Under the pieces are notes generated by a model. That model was given only the letters and a program-made list of their open reading frames with translations. It did no database searches and was not told where the DNA came from. Below, piece by piece: positions 41,823 to 50,442 of a DNA stretch of 64,000 nucleotides (position 1 is its first letter; the number at the start of each line of letters is the position of its first letter). A program made the translations under genes and the position numbers. The DNA is from Fusicatenibacter_A intestinipullorum (GTDB lineage Bacteria; Bacillota; Negativicutes; Acidaminococcales; Acidaminococcaceae): assembly GCA_019117495.1 (NCBI GenBank), contig DWZP01000025.1, positions 1-64,000 on the forward strand, written 5' to 3'.

Positions 41823-43166
41823 GTGCTTATAACCTTGCCGCAGGCAGATAAAAAAGATTTTCCGCTTTATCTGCGCCTGATAAATGAAATAAAAAGCAAA
41901 ATACACAGCGGTGAAATTGCAGCCGGAGAAAAAATGCCGTCACTGCGTAAGCTGGCACACGATTTGGAAGTAAGCCGAACCACGGCAGAAGCGGCATACA
42001 GCCAGCTTGTTGCCGAAGGCTACCTTATTGCCAGTCCCAAACGCGGTTACTTTGCGGGCAGCATAGTTTCCCGCAAGCCGCAGAAAGTTCTGCCGCAGCA
42101 AAAGCCTTCTGCCGCAGCAGTGCGTTATGACTTCGGCAATAATTATATCGACAGCAGCCTTTTTCCAGCCTCGCTTTGGAAGCGCTGCCTTGGCCATGCC
42201 CTGCAAAATTCGGCGTTGCTCGCCGGTTACGGCAACCCGCAGGGCGAGCCCTACCTGCGCAGCACGCTTGCGCGTTACAGCCACGAGGCACGCAGCGTTA
42301 TCTGCACGCCGGAACAGATAGTTATTGGCGCCGGTATGCAGAGCCTGCTGCAAATACTTATTGACGTGCTTGACGCTTTGCCGCACACAGTTGCTTTTGA
42401 AGAACCCGGCTTTACCAAAGCGGAACATATTTTTACAATGAGTGGCTGGCAGGTGCTGCATTTTAACACCGAAAACCTGCATAACAAAATGCCGCAGCTG
42501 CTTTATGTAAGCCCCTCCAACCCATACAAAGGGCGCTCGCTTTCGCCGCAGGGCAGGCTTGATTTACTGCGCTGGGCACAGCAAAACAGCGCCTACATTT
42601 TAGAAGACGATTACAATGGTGAATTCCGATATTTTTCGCACCCCATTTCCTCACTGCAGGGCATGAGCGGCGGGCAGAATGTAATTTACTGCGGCTCTTT
42701 CTCACGCATTCTGCTGCCAAGCCTGCGCATAAGCTATTTAGTGCTGCCGCAAAACCTGCTGCCTGTGTATAACCGTATCAAGCATTTGTATAACCAAACT
42801 TCCTCCAGCATTGAGCAGTTTGCCCTGGCGGAATTTATTGCGTCCGGCGGGCTGCGCCGCCACATAAAAAAAATGCGCCGCCGTTATGCCGTAAAAAACA
42901 CTTTGCTGCGCACTGCCCTTGCCAATATTTTTGGCAGCAAGGCAAGCATTATGGCTTACGAATCCGGCCTGCATATCCGTTTGGCGGTACACGCCGCTGC
43001 CACGGCAGAAGAACTTGCACAAAAGGCCATGTCAAAAGGCATTCACATTCTACCAGTTAAAGCAGCCGAAAGCAGCAGCCCGGAAATTTTGCTTTCGTTT
43101 GCAGGCATTGCCGAAGAAGATATTGAACCGGCACTCTTGGAATTAAAAAAAGTATGGCAGTTATAA
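41823..43166 (+). CDS. MocR/PdxR-type regulator lacking the PLP lysine
   Basis: 447 residues: a GntR winged helix (~10-80, LRLINEIKSKIHSGEIAAGEKMP) fused to an aminotransferase-like domain. The fold-type-I features EEPGFTKAEHIF and LEDDYNGEFRY are present, but the Schiff-base motif reads CGSFSRILLPSLR, with Arg (CGC) where the PLP-binding Lys normally is. Cofactor sensing may thus be altered. The start is GTG, with AAGGGG 7 bases before. It is divergent from pdxK, its likely target. Confidence 0.87.
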   Translation: MLITLPQADKKDFPLYLRLINEIKSKIHSGEIAAGEKMPSLRKLAHDLEVSRTTAEAAYSQLVAEGYLIASPKRGYFAGSIVSRKPQKVLPQQKPSAAAVRYDFGNNYIDSSLFPASLWKRCLGHALQNSALLAGYGNPQGEPYLRSTLARYSHEARSVICTPEQIVIGAGMQSLLQILIDVLDALPHTVAFEEPGFTKAEHIFTMSGWQVLHFNTENLHNKMPQLLYVSPSNPYKGRSLSPQGRLDLLRWAQQNSAYILEDDYNGEFRYFSHPISSLQGMSGGQNVIYCGSFSRILLPSLRISYLVLPQNLLPVYNRIKHLYNQTSSSIEQFALAEFIASGGLRRHIKKMRRRYAVKNTLLRTALANIFGSKASIMAYESGLHIRLAVHAAATAEELAQKAMSKGIHILPVKAAESSSPEILLSFAGIAEEDIEPALLELKKVWQL

Positions 43167-43167
43167 A

Positions 43168-43211
43168 AAATGCTCTCTTGTAAGCACACAGCTTACAAAG
43201 AGAGCATTTTA
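43168..43211. terminator. Terminator between the MocR-type regulator and bofA
   Basis: A strong stem (AAATGCTCTC.TTGTAAGC / GCTTACAA.GAGAGCATTTT) lies between converging genes. Confidence 0.88.
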
Positions 43212-43213
43212 CT

Positions 43214-43543
43214 TTATTTAATAAATATTTCCCAGCACAAAACCGCAAGCAGGCCCGGCACACCGAAAATACCGGCGATAAGCGCTTTGGCAACTGTTAT
43301 TTTCAGCCCGAAGCCCACGGCTGCACCGATAAGGTTTACCAGCCACAGCGCAGCAGCACCAATAACGCCGTTCCACACCAGCTTAAACGGCAGCGATAAA
43401 AATTTAACCGCTACCAGTAAAATTAAAACGCCGGCAATAAAAGGCAGCGAACCCTCTATCGTTGCAGAATCTAGCCCCTGCACAGCGTCAATGGCTGCCG
43501 TGCCGATTTCCCTGACTGCGTTTTCCGCATCCTGTATTTCCAT
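43214..43543 (-). CDS. BofA-family membrane protein
   Basis: 109 residues with three hydrophobic segments. The C-terminal half carries the Pfam BofA pattern (VWNGVIGAAALWLVNLIGA, LIAGIFGVPGLLAVLCWEI). In Bacillus BofA restrains SpoIVFB in sigma-K processing. In this lineage the gene is often kept beside recR whether or not the organism sporulates, so no sporulation role should be assumed. It follows recR by 18 bases. Confidence 0.85.
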   Translation of the reverse strand: MEIQDAENAVREIGTAAIDAVQGLDSATIEGSLPFIAGVLILLVAVKFLSLPFKLVWNGVIGAAALWLVNLIGAAVGFGLKITVAKALIAGIFGVPGLLAVLCWEIFIK

Positions 43544-43561
43544 TTTTTAATCTTGCCTTTC

Positions 43562-44161
43562 TTACAGACGCAGCCTGTTCTCCAGCGCGCGTGCCAAAGT
43601 CAGTTCGTCGGCATACTCCAAATCTCCGCCGACAGGCAAACCATGCGCAATACGGCTGGTTACCACGCCCAGAGGTTTCAGCAGCTGCGCAAGATAAGCC
43701 GCCGTTGCTTCACCTTCCACATTGGAATTGGTCGCCAGAATTACTTCTTTTACTTCGCCCTGCTGCAAACGGCGCAGAAGCTCCTTAATCCGCAGGTTAT
43801 CCGGCCCAATGCCGTCCAGCGGCGACAATGCGCCGTGCAGGACATGGTACAGGCCTCTGTACCCGCGGCTGCGTTCCATGGCCATTACATCCTGCGGCTG
43901 TTCCACCACGCAGATGGTGGTTTTGTCGCGCCCGGGGTCGCTGCATATGCCGCATTCAGGCTTGTCGCTTAAATTATAGCAGGTACGGCACAGGCATACC
44001 TGGCGTTTGGCGTCAACCAAAGCAGCAGCCAGCCGCTGCACATCCTCCGCCGGCATATTAATAATATGATAGGCAAGGCGCAGCGCCGTTTTGGAACCAA
44101 TGCCCGGCAAACGCCGCAGCTGTTCATGCAGGTTTGCCAGCGGGCGTATCAGGCGCGCCAT
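43562..44161 (-). CDS. recR: Recombination mediator RecR
   Basis: A 199-residue DNA-repair protein that with RecF/RecO loads RecA. The N terminus has LRRLPGIGSKTALRLAYH (helix-hairpin-helix). The zinc finger is CRTCYNLSDKPECGIC, and the Toprim domain is ICVVEQPQDVMAME and VILATNSNVEGEATAAYL. The conserved dnaX-ybaB-recR order is intact. The start codon is one base from the ybaB-side stop, suggesting translational coupling. Confidence 0.96.
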   Translation of the reverse strand: MARLIRPLANLHEQLRRLPGIGSKTALRLAYHIINMPAEDVQRLAAALVDAKRQVCLCRTCYNLSDKPECGICSDPGRDKTTICVVEQPQDVMAMERSRGYRGLYHVLHGALSPLDGIGPDNLRIKELLRRLQQGEVKEVILATNSNVEGEATAAYLAQLLKPLGVVTSRIAHGLPVGGDLEYADELTLARALENRLRL

Positions 44162-44162
44162 A

Positions 44163-44489
44163 TCAGAACATGCCCGGCAGTTTCATCCCGCCAGTAATTT
44201 TGCCCATTTCTTTTTCGGTCATTTCGTCTACTTTGCGCATTGCTTCGTTAACGGCAGTAGTAACCAAATCTTCCAGCATTTCCACGTCTTCGGGGTCAAC
44301 TGCGCTGGGGGCAATGGTAACCTTTTCAACGGTTTTGCGGCCGGTTACAACAACGGTAACGGCACCGCCGCCGGCAGTTGCTTCTACAGTGCGGTTTTTC
44401 AGTTCTTCCTGCATTTTCAGCATATCCTGCTGCATTTTCTGTACTTTTTTCATCATACCCTGCATATTTGCCATTCCGGGATTAAACAT
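44163..44489 (-). CDS. YbaB/EbfC nucleoid-associated protein
   Basis: A 108-residue dimeric DNA-binding protein. It begins with a Met/Gly-rich stretch and a helix (MQGMMKKVQKMQQDMLKMQ), then beta sheet VEATAGGGAVTVVVTGRKTVEKVTI and AVNEAMRKVDEMTEKEMGKITGGM. It lies between dnaX and recR, as in most bacteria. AAGGAGG precedes the ATG. Confidence 0.94.
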   Translation of the reverse strand: MFNPGMANMQGMMKKVQKMQQDMLKMQEELKNRTVEATAGGGAVTVVVTGRKTVEKVTIAPSAVDPEDVEMLEDLVTTAVNEAMRKVDEMTEKEMGKITGGMKLPGMF

Positions 44490-44516
44490 AAATAAATTCC
44501 TCCTTAAATTTACTGA

Positions 44517-46271
44517 TTACAGTTTCTGCAATGTTCCGCCAAAAGCCGCCATGGCTTTTTTTACCACCGGCTCAAGTTCTTCTTCCTGCTCTTTTGCAGG
44601 CGGTTTTTGCACAAGTCCGGCTTCTTCAACGCAGTTTAAGCGCACCTCGCAGCGTGCAAGGCGCAGCAAAACGGCTTCAAAAGCCTTTTTATAATCATCG
44701 GCATTCATGCGTTTGCAGTTAAACTTGTTTTTAAAAGCAACCGTTAAAATACCGTTGACATAGCTTACTGCACGCCCACCGGCAGCACAGGCCACCATGG
44801 AGCGTTTCTTTTCCGTTTTTAAAATTTCAAGCACCTGCTGCCACAAATCTACGGCAGAGGCATCTGCTTCTATAATTGGAGCAGGCTCTGCTTTATGCAC
44901 GGGAGCGGCTTTTTTTACAGGCACGGCTTTAACAGGTTCAGCCGCGGGCTGATAATTTTCTGCTTCCGCAGCAGCCTTCTGAGGCTGCGGTTCCGGCGCT
45001 TCGGTGTGAATGCCATGCCCTTCGTCAAGCACATAGCCAAATTTAGGACCGGTTTCCGGCGCAGCGGCCGCTTGCTGAGGATAATCCTGATGCACAGGCG
45101 CAGCAGGAACTGTTTGCTGTATTGCCGGTATTCTTCCGGCAAGCATGGCTTCCAGTTTTTCCACGCGCGCGGCTAAAGCTGCCAGCGTGCTGCCTTCCAC
45201 ACGGCACAAATCAAACAGGCACATTTCCGCGGCAATTCTGCCGCGCACGCTCTGCCGCAGTTCCAGCATGCACTGGTGCAGGCGTTCCTGCGCCGCCATC
45301 AGCCTGTCCGTACTGAACAGGCCTTCCATAGCAGCTATTGCTTCTTTAGTATCAGTCAGGTAAATTTCGCGGTATTCGGGCGAAGCCTTGTAAAGCAGCA
45401 CTGCCCGCAGGTATTCCGCAAGTTCCGTAATAATCTGCTTAACATCCTTGCCGCCTGCAAGCAGGGCTTCCAAAAGCTCCAGCGATTTAGGCACATTGCC
45501 TTCGCCAACCGCTTTTACAAGCTCCCGCAGAGCTTCGCGCCCTACAATGCCCAGCACGCTGCGCACGGTTTCAGCGCTTACGCGCTCTGCCATAACGCCG
45601 CACTGGTCCAAAAGGCTCAATGCGTCACGCATGCCGCCGTCTGCCTGAACGGCAATCAGCTGCAAGGCGTCATCATCGGCTGCAATGCCGCTGCCATCAG
45701 CAACTTCACGCAGGCGTTTAACAATGTCGCTGTCGGTTACGCGCTTAAAATCAAAGCGCTGGCAGCGCGAATGTATTGTTGCCGGTATTTTATGCGGCTC
45801 GGTTGTTGCCAGAATAAAAATTACATGCGGCGGCGGTTCTTCCAGCGTTTTTAAAAGCGCGTTAAAGGCCTCCGTCGTAAGCATATGCACTTCGTCGATA
45901 ATATATACTTTATAACGTCCGTTTACGGGCGCAAAAGCAACTTTTTCGCGCAAATCGCGGATTTCATCAATGCCGCGGTTGGAAGCTGCGTCGATTTCAA
46001 ACACATCCATGGATGTGCCGTCATTTATCCGCACGCAGTTCTGGCATTTATTGCAGGGGTTAGGCGTCGGCCCGTGTTCGCAGTTAACAGCCTTGGCCAG
46101 AATTTTTGCCGTACTGGTTTTGCCTGTTCCGCGCGGCCCGGCAAACAGATAGGCATGGGCTATGCGCCCCGTTTCCAGCGCATTGGTAAGCGCAGTACGC
46201 ACCGCCTCCTGCCCAACGAGGGAATCGAACCCCTGCGGGCGCCACTTTCTGTATAACGCAACGTATGCCAA
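44517..46271 (-). CDS. dnaX: DNA polymerase III clamp-loader subunit gamma/tau
   Basis: 584 residues. The AAA+ domain has Walker A GPRGTGKTSTAKILAKA, zinc-binding Cys set CEHGPTPNPCNKCQNC, Walker B IIDEVHML and the sensor LATTEPHKIPATIHSRCQRF. A Pro/Ala/Glu-rich linker (~370-480) separates the tau C-terminal part. The start is taken as TTG at 46271, because AAGGAGG sits 8 bases before it; a GTG at 46280 overlaps that site. A seven-A run in the linker (44910-44916) could give a shorter gamma form. Confidence 0.95.
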   Translation of the reverse strand: MAYVALYRKWRPQGFDSLVGQEAVRTALTNALETGRIAHAYLFAGPRGTGKTSTAKILAKAVNCEHGPTPNPCNKCQNCVRINDGTSMDVFEIDAASNRGIDEIRDLREKVAFAPVNGRYKVYIIDEVHMLTTEAFNALLKTLEEPPPHVIFILATTEPHKIPATIHSRCQRFDFKRVTDSDIVKRLREVADGSGIAADDDALQLIAVQADGGMRDALSLLDQCGVMAERVSAETVRSVLGIVGREALRELVKAVGEGNVPKSLELLEALLAGGKDVKQIITELAEYLRAVLLYKASPEYREIYLTDTKEAIAAMEGLFSTDRLMAAQERLHQCMLELRQSVRGRIAAEMCLFDLCRVEGSTLAALAARVEKLEAMLAGRIPAIQQTVPAAPVHQDYPQQAAAAPETGPKFGYVLDEGHGIHTEAPEPQPQKAAAEAENYQPAAEPVKAVPVKKAAPVHKAEPAPIIEADASAVDLWQQVLEILKTEKKRSMVACAAGGRAVSYVNGILTVAFKNKFNCKRMNADDYKKAFEAVLLRLARCEVRLNCVEEAGLVQKPPAKEQEEELEPVVKKAMAAFGGTLQKL

Positions 46272-46343
46272 CTGCCGCACCTCCTTATAATATGCCTACC
46301 ACATAATTATATAAAATTTCTGCCCATAAGTACAACAAAATTA

Positions 46344-46370
46344 ACAAAAAAAGCAGCCCTTCAGAGCTGC
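46344..46370 (-). terminator. Terminator of the SRP RNA
   Basis: GCAGCTC / GGGCTGC stem then TTTTTTTG on the minus strand, directly after the RNA. Confidence 0.85.
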
Positions 46371-46383
46371 TTAAGCTACTTCC

Positions 46384-46510
46384 TTGTAGGGCCGCAAATG
46401 CAGGCACCCCTGCGGCACATGCAAGTAACTGCTTAGTGCTGCTCCCTCCCGGTCCTGACACGGTTCACAGGCTTTCATTGCGCAGGACCCGCCATCTGCG
46501 GTCCTACAAA
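46384..46510 (-). ncRNA. ffs: Signal recognition particle RNA (small bacterial type)
   Basis: The long hairpin has ends TTGTAGGACCGCAGATG and CATTTGCGG.CCCTACAA, which pair. The apex carries the conserved SRP motif around GTGTCAGGACCGGGAGGGAG then CAGCA. It lies between tRNA-Ser and dnaX, its usual place in Firmicutes, and is followed by a T-run terminator. Ends are judged from the stem and may be off by a few bases. Confidence 0.88.
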
Positions 46511-46518
46511 GAAGTAAT

Positions 46519-46546
46519 AAAAAAACCGCTTACGCGGCAGTTTTTA
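46519..46546 (-). terminator. Weak terminator after tRNA-Ser
   Basis: ACTGCCGC-GTAA-GCGGTTTTTT on the minus strand, between tRNA-Ser and the SRP RNA. Confidence 0.6.
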
Positions 46547-46548
46547 AG

Positions 46549-46638
46549 TGGCGGAGAGAGAGGGATTCGAACCCTCGGTACGGTTTCCCGCACACACGCT
46601 TTCCAGGCGTGCACCTTCAACCACTCGGTCATCTCTCC
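46549..46638 (-). tRNA. tRNA-Ser (anticodon GGA)
   Basis: 90 bases with encoded CCA and the long variable arm of class II tRNAs. Acceptor GGAGAGA / TCTCTCC, anticodon loop CTGGAAA, T loop TTCGAAT. It lies just upstream of the SRP RNA and dnaX. Confidence 0.96.
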
Positions 46639-46676
46639 GTGTTGAAAATGTGATAAATATTTGGTTTTTGCCGCAA

Positions 46677-46710
46677 AAGAAAACTTGCGGCTATGGCATC
46701 AGCCGCAAGT
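46677..46710 (-). terminator. Hairpin between usp and tRNA-Ser
   Basis: ACTTGCGGCTGATGCCATAG then CCGCAAGT with TTTTCTTTT on the minus strand. It can terminate usp, but it lies downstream of the tRNA-Ser promoter. Confidence 0.7.
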
Positions 46711-46713
46711 AAC

Positions 46714-46742
46714 AGTATACCTATATTTTGCTTACTTGTCAA
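46714..46742 (-). promoter_or_regulatory. Predicted promoter of tRNA-Ser
   Basis: TTGACA, exactly 17 bases, TATACT on the minus strand, 76 bases before the tRNA. Confidence 0.75.
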
Positions 46743-46771
46743 GGTTTTTACATAATTTTTCTGCAAATTAT

Positions 46772-47626
46772 TTAATCATCCGCTGCATTTTCCGGCGGCA
46801 ACAGCAAAAGCGACCTTTCGGAATTTAAAGTTACGTTCTGCGCCGTGCTGCCCATTACCAGCCCTTTAACCAGCCCCGCGCCTGTTTTGGCCATTACAAT
46901 CAGCGAAACGTCCTCTTTTTCGGCAATGCGCAGAATTTCTTTGGAAGCCGCGCCTTTGCGTACATGAAAGCCCGCTTTAATGCCGAAAATTTTCATTTCG
47001 TCCACCAGCTCCTGCAAACGCCTTGAAGCCGTTTTCATTTTATCCTCCAAATCATCCTGGCTGCGGCTGCGCTCCACCACATGCACAAACACAACTTCGC
47101 TGATATGCTCGCGCAGCATGCGGATAACGTCCAGCGCCGACAAAGACTTCAGCGAAAAATCGGTCGGCACCAGAATGCGGTGCAGCAGATTTTTCTGCAG
47201 CAGTTCGTCGCCCGCATCCTCCACCGGTTTTGAAACAAACAGCGGTCTGTCGGTAGCACGCGCCAAGTCAAAGGTGGTGCTTCCCAAAAGCGCGCTTTTA
47301 AAAAAGCCTTTTCCGTGCGACGCCACCATAATAAGCCCTGCGTCCTCATCATCGGCAATTTCCGTTAACTGCTCAAAAACTTCGCCGCTGCGGTAAATTT
47401 CACGTGCGTTTTCGTATCCGGCGCGGCGCAGTTCGGCAACCACGGCACGCACACGGCTCTGCACTTTTTTAAAACTGCTGCTGCCGGGTTCCGCATCCTC
47501 TTTGTCTTTAAAAATATGCGCTACCGCAACTTCGGTATCGTCATCGGGGCACAAGCTGTAAAAACACGGAAGCAGGCCGTCCGCTTCCTCCGATAAATCT
47601 GTTGCAAGCAAAACCTTATCAAACAT
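46772..47626 (-). CDS. Universal stress protein with two tandem UspA domains
   Basis: 284 residues in two repeats: ~1-135 (MFDKVLLATDLSEEADGLL ... LIMVASHGKGFFKSALLGST) and ~150-284 (RILVPTDFSLKSLSALDVI ... LIVMAKTGAGLVKGLVMGST). Both keep the G-x2-G-x9-G(S/T) ATP-binding pattern in recognisable form. It is cytoplasmic and monocistronic, with GGAGG before the ATG. Its role in stress survival is inferred from the family; no partner is evident. Confidence 0.9.
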   Translation of the reverse strand: MFDKVLLATDLSEEADGLLPCFYSLCPDDDTEVAVAHIFKDKEDAEPGSSSFKKVQSRVRAVVAELRRAGYENAREIYRSGEVFEQLTEIADDEDAGLIMVASHGKGFFKSALLGSTTFDLARATDRPLFVSKPVEDAGDELLQKNLLHRILVPTDFSLKSLSALDVIRMLREHISEVVFVHVVERSRSQDDLEDKMKTASRRLQELVDEMKIFGIKAGFHVRKGAASKEILRIAEKEDVSLIVMAKTGAGLVKGLVMGSTAQNVTLNSERSLLLLPPENAADD

Positions 47627-47775
47627 TTTTGTTTCTTTCCTCCAAAACTTAAAATCAGCGAAAAGTTACTTAATATTATTTTAATTCTCCGCCGCCGCCA
47701 AAAATCCTGCCGCAAATTTGCAGCCGCCGCTGCCGGAACATGATATAATAAAAGTATTTAAAGGAGTTTTTATTT

Positions 47776-48834
47776 ATGGATACAGCCTTACTGATAGAAA
47801 AATTAAACAACACGCACAGCCTTAATAAAGACGAAGCCTTGCAGCTTATCAGACAGGGCGCCCAGCATAAAAACCTGCTTTTTGCGCTGGCGCAGGAAAC
47901 GGCACAAAAAAGCTTCGGCACGCAGATTTTTGTGCGCGGGCTGATAGAATTTACCAACTACTGCAAAAACGACTGCTATTACTGCGGCATAAGGCGCAGC
48001 AACAAAAATGCCGCGCGCTACCGCCTTACGCAGGAACAAATTCTGGAATGCTGCCAGGCAGGGTACGGGCTTGGCTTCCGCACCTTTGTTTTGCAGGGCG
48101 GCGAGGATTATTTTTACAGCGACGAGGACATCGCCGCCATTGTGCGCGCCATTAAAACTCAGCATCCGGACTGCGCCGTTACGCTTTCCATCGGCGAGCG
48201 CAGCCGTGAAACCTACGCCCTGTGGAAAAAAGCAGGCGCCGACCGTTATCTTCTGCGCCACGAAACGGCAGATTGTGCGCATTACGCCAAACTGCACCCG
48301 GCAGAACTGAGCGCCCAAAACCGCCAGAACTGCCTGTATACTTTAAAAGAACTCGGTTATCAGGCAGGCGCGGGCTTTATGGTCGGCTCCCCTTACCAGA
48401 CGGCGGAAAATTTAGCGGACGATTTAATGTTCCTGCAAAAACTGCGCCCGCAGATGATTGGCATAGGGCCTTTCATCCCCCATCACGATACGCCGTTTAA
48501 GAACAAACCCGCAGGCAGCGTGGAACTTACTTTGGTACTGCTTGCCGTTCTGCGTCTTTTATTTCCGCACGTACTTCTTCCGGCAACAACGGCGCTAGGA
48601 ACTCTGGCTCCGGGCGGCAGGCTTTTGGGAATTAAGGCCGGTGCAAACGTTATTATGCCCAATCTTTCGCCGCAGAACGTACGCGGCAAATACCTTTTAT
48701 ACGACAATAAACTGCACACCGGTGCAGAAGCAGCCGAAGCGCTGAACGAACTGCAGCGTGAAGTAGCTTCCATAGGCTACCGGATTGTTTCTGCCCGCGG
48801 CGATTATACGGAGGAGCCATGGACGCAAGGCTGA
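47776..48834 (+). CDS. hydE: [FeFe]-hydrogenase maturase HydE (radical SAM)
   Basis: A 352-residue radical-SAM enzyme with the cluster motif NYCKNDCYYCGIRRSN (Cx3Cx2C) near residue 62, GFRTFVLQGGEDYFYSD, and SIGERSRETYALWKKAGADR, as in HydE/BioB-like enzymes. HydE helps build the dithiomethylamine ligand of the H-cluster. HydF, HydG and the hydrogenase are not in this window. AAGGAG precedes the ATG. The ClC gene starts 16 bases before its stop, so they are cotranscribed. Confidence 0.88.
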   Translation: MDTALLIEKLNNTHSLNKDEALQLIRQGAQHKNLLFALAQETAQKSFGTQIFVRGLIEFTNYCKNDCYYCGIRRSNKNAARYRLTQEQILECCQAGYGLGFRTFVLQGGEDYFYSDEDIAAIVRAIKTQHPDCAVTLSIGERSRETYALWKKAGADRYLLRHETADCAHYAKLHPAELSAQNRQNCLYTLKELGYQAGAGFMVGSPYQTAENLADDLMFLQKLRPQMIGIGPFIPHHDTPFKNKPAGSVELTLVLLAVLRLLFPHVLLPATTALGTLAPGGRLLGIKAGANVIMPNLSPQNVRGKYLLYDNKLHTGAEAAEALNELQREVASIGYRIVSARGDYTEEPWTQG

Positions 48835-50387
48835 GGGTTCTTACAACTTACAAACTGCTTAACAATACGCGCTATTTCCGCCTGCGCTTATGTGCCGGCG
48901 GCGTTGTTACCGGCGTACTGGCAGGCGTTATCATTAGCTGCTTCCGCCTTGCCTTAACCGGTGCCGCTTCACTCCGCGCCAATTTGCAAAGCCTTGTTTT
49001 TGCCGGCGGTTATACGCCGCCTGCCATTGCACTTTTTTGCGGCGCACTGCTTATTGCAGCCGCTTTGCTTGCGTGGCTTGCCAAAGCGGAACCACAGGCG
49101 GCAGGCAGCGGCATTCCGCAGGTAAAAGGCGCCGTACTGGGCGTTTTTAAGCTGCGCTGGCTGCGTATTTTACTTGTTAAGTTCGCCGCCTGCGCCCTTG
49201 CCATAGGCAGCGGGCTTTCACTCGGCAGGGCAGGCCCATCCATTCAAATGGGCGCTATGGTCGGGCAGGGCGTAAGCCGCCTTCTGGCACGCCCTCGCAT
49301 CGAAGAACGCTATCTTATCAGCGGCGGCGCGGCAGCAGGCTTGGCAGCAGTTTTTAACGCTCCGCTGGCAGGCGTTATTTTCGTTCTGGAAGAAATCAAC
49401 CACAATTTTTCCGGCTTTTTGCTGTTTCCCGTTCTTTCGGCATCCGTAGCGGCAACCTTTACAAGCCGCTTAATACTGGGTCGCGATACAGTTTTTAATT
49501 TTTCCGGGCTGCCCGTTTTGCAATACAGCGATTACTGGGTAATTCTGGCGACAGGCATCATTTGCGGCGTACTGGGCGCGTTGTTTAATTACGGGCTTTT
49601 AAATGCCGCACGCCTTTACAAACTGCTGCCAAACAGCAGCTGCCTGCAAAACTTTTTGCTGCTTGCCGTTACTGCCATTACCGGCTTATATCTGCCGGAA
49701 GCATTGGGCGGCGGCGACGATTTACTAACCAATACTGCTTTTAACTCCTACCCCGTAACGGTACTGCTTATGTTTTTAGCCGCCAAAATAGTGCTTACGC
49801 TGCTCGCCTTCGGGCGCGGGCTGCCGGGCGGCGCATTTATACCGACACTTGTTGCGGGCGGGGTTGCCGGCGCGGTTATGGCCGGGTTGTTTTCTCAGGC
49901 GGGCCTTTTAAGCAGCGCCTATAAAACAAATATCGTTATACTTTCCATGGCGGCATTTTTTACGGCTTCCGTACGCACGCCCATCACCGCCACGGTGCTT
50001 GTCATGGAAATGACAGGTTCGTTTCTGCACCTTTTGCCGCTGGCGCTTGCTTCGCTTACGGCTTTTGCCACAACAGAAGTTTGGCGCGCCAAGCCGCTGT
50101 ACGGCGAACTGTTTATGCGCCTTTTGAAAAACACCAAAGCACTGGAGCACAACCACGCCGAACAGGAACGCAGCATTATGGAGCTGACGGTAGATACCGG
50201 CAGCACTGCCGACGGGCGCCTGGTGCGCGAAATTAACTGGCCGCGCCATTCGCTTTTAGTAGATGTAAAACGCGGCGACGAAGAACTCATCCCCGAAGGC
50301 AATACGCGCCTGCACAGCGGCGATACGCTGTACGTGCTTTGCTACCCTACGGAAATTGAAGAACTGCAAAAACTTACAGCAAAATAA
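48819..50387 (+). CDS. ClC-family chloride channel/transporter with TrkA-C domain
   Basis: 522 residues: about ten to twelve membrane helices followed by a cytoplasmic TrkA-C (RCK_C) domain at ~445-522 (RHSLLVDVKRGDEELIPEG, LHSGDTLYVLCYP). ClC selectivity motifs are GSGIPQVKG, SLGRAGPSIQMG and GRGLPGGAFIPTL. The position of the proton glutamate reads AGPSIQ rather than REGPxx, so channel versus antiporter behaviour is open. It overlaps hydE by 16 bases. Confidence 0.9.
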   Translation: MDARLRVLTTYKLLNNTRYFRLRLCAGGVVTGVLAGVIISCFRLALTGAASLRANLQSLVFAGGYTPPAIALFCGALLIAAALLAWLAKAEPQAAGSGIPQVKGAVLGVFKLRWLRILLVKFAACALAIGSGLSLGRAGPSIQMGAMVGQGVSRLLARPRIEERYLISGGAAAGLAAVFNAPLAGVIFVLEEINHNFSGFLLFPVLSASVAATFTSRLILGRDTVFNFSGLPVLQYSDYWVILATGIICGVLGALFNYGLLNAARLYKLLPNSSCLQNFLLLAVTAITGLYLPEALGGGDDLLTNTAFNSYPVTVLLMFLAAKIVLTLLAFGRGLPGGAFIPTLVAGGVAGAVMAGLFSQAGLLSSAYKTNIVILSMAAFFTASVRTPITATVLVMEMTGSFLHLLPLALASLTAFATTEVWRAKPLYGELFMRLLKNTKALEHNHAEQERSIMELTVDTGSTADGRLVREINWPRHSLLVDVKRGDEELIPEGNTRLHSGDTLYVLCYPTEIEELQKLTAK

Positions 50388-50390
50388 TTA

Positions 50391-50428
50391 AACGGCAGTA
50401 ACCTTTTTAGGCCGCTGCCGTTATTTTT
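50391..50428. terminator. Terminator after the ClC gene
   Basis: AACGGCAG / CTGCCGTT hairpin then TATTTTTAT, between converging genes. Confidence 0.8.
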
Positions 50429-50442
50429 ATGCGTTTTAGGTT

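Noticed and set aside
43214..43543. Reading BofA as evidence of sporulation
   Set aside because: The gene is commonly retained beside recR without a sporulation programme, and no spo gene is in the window.
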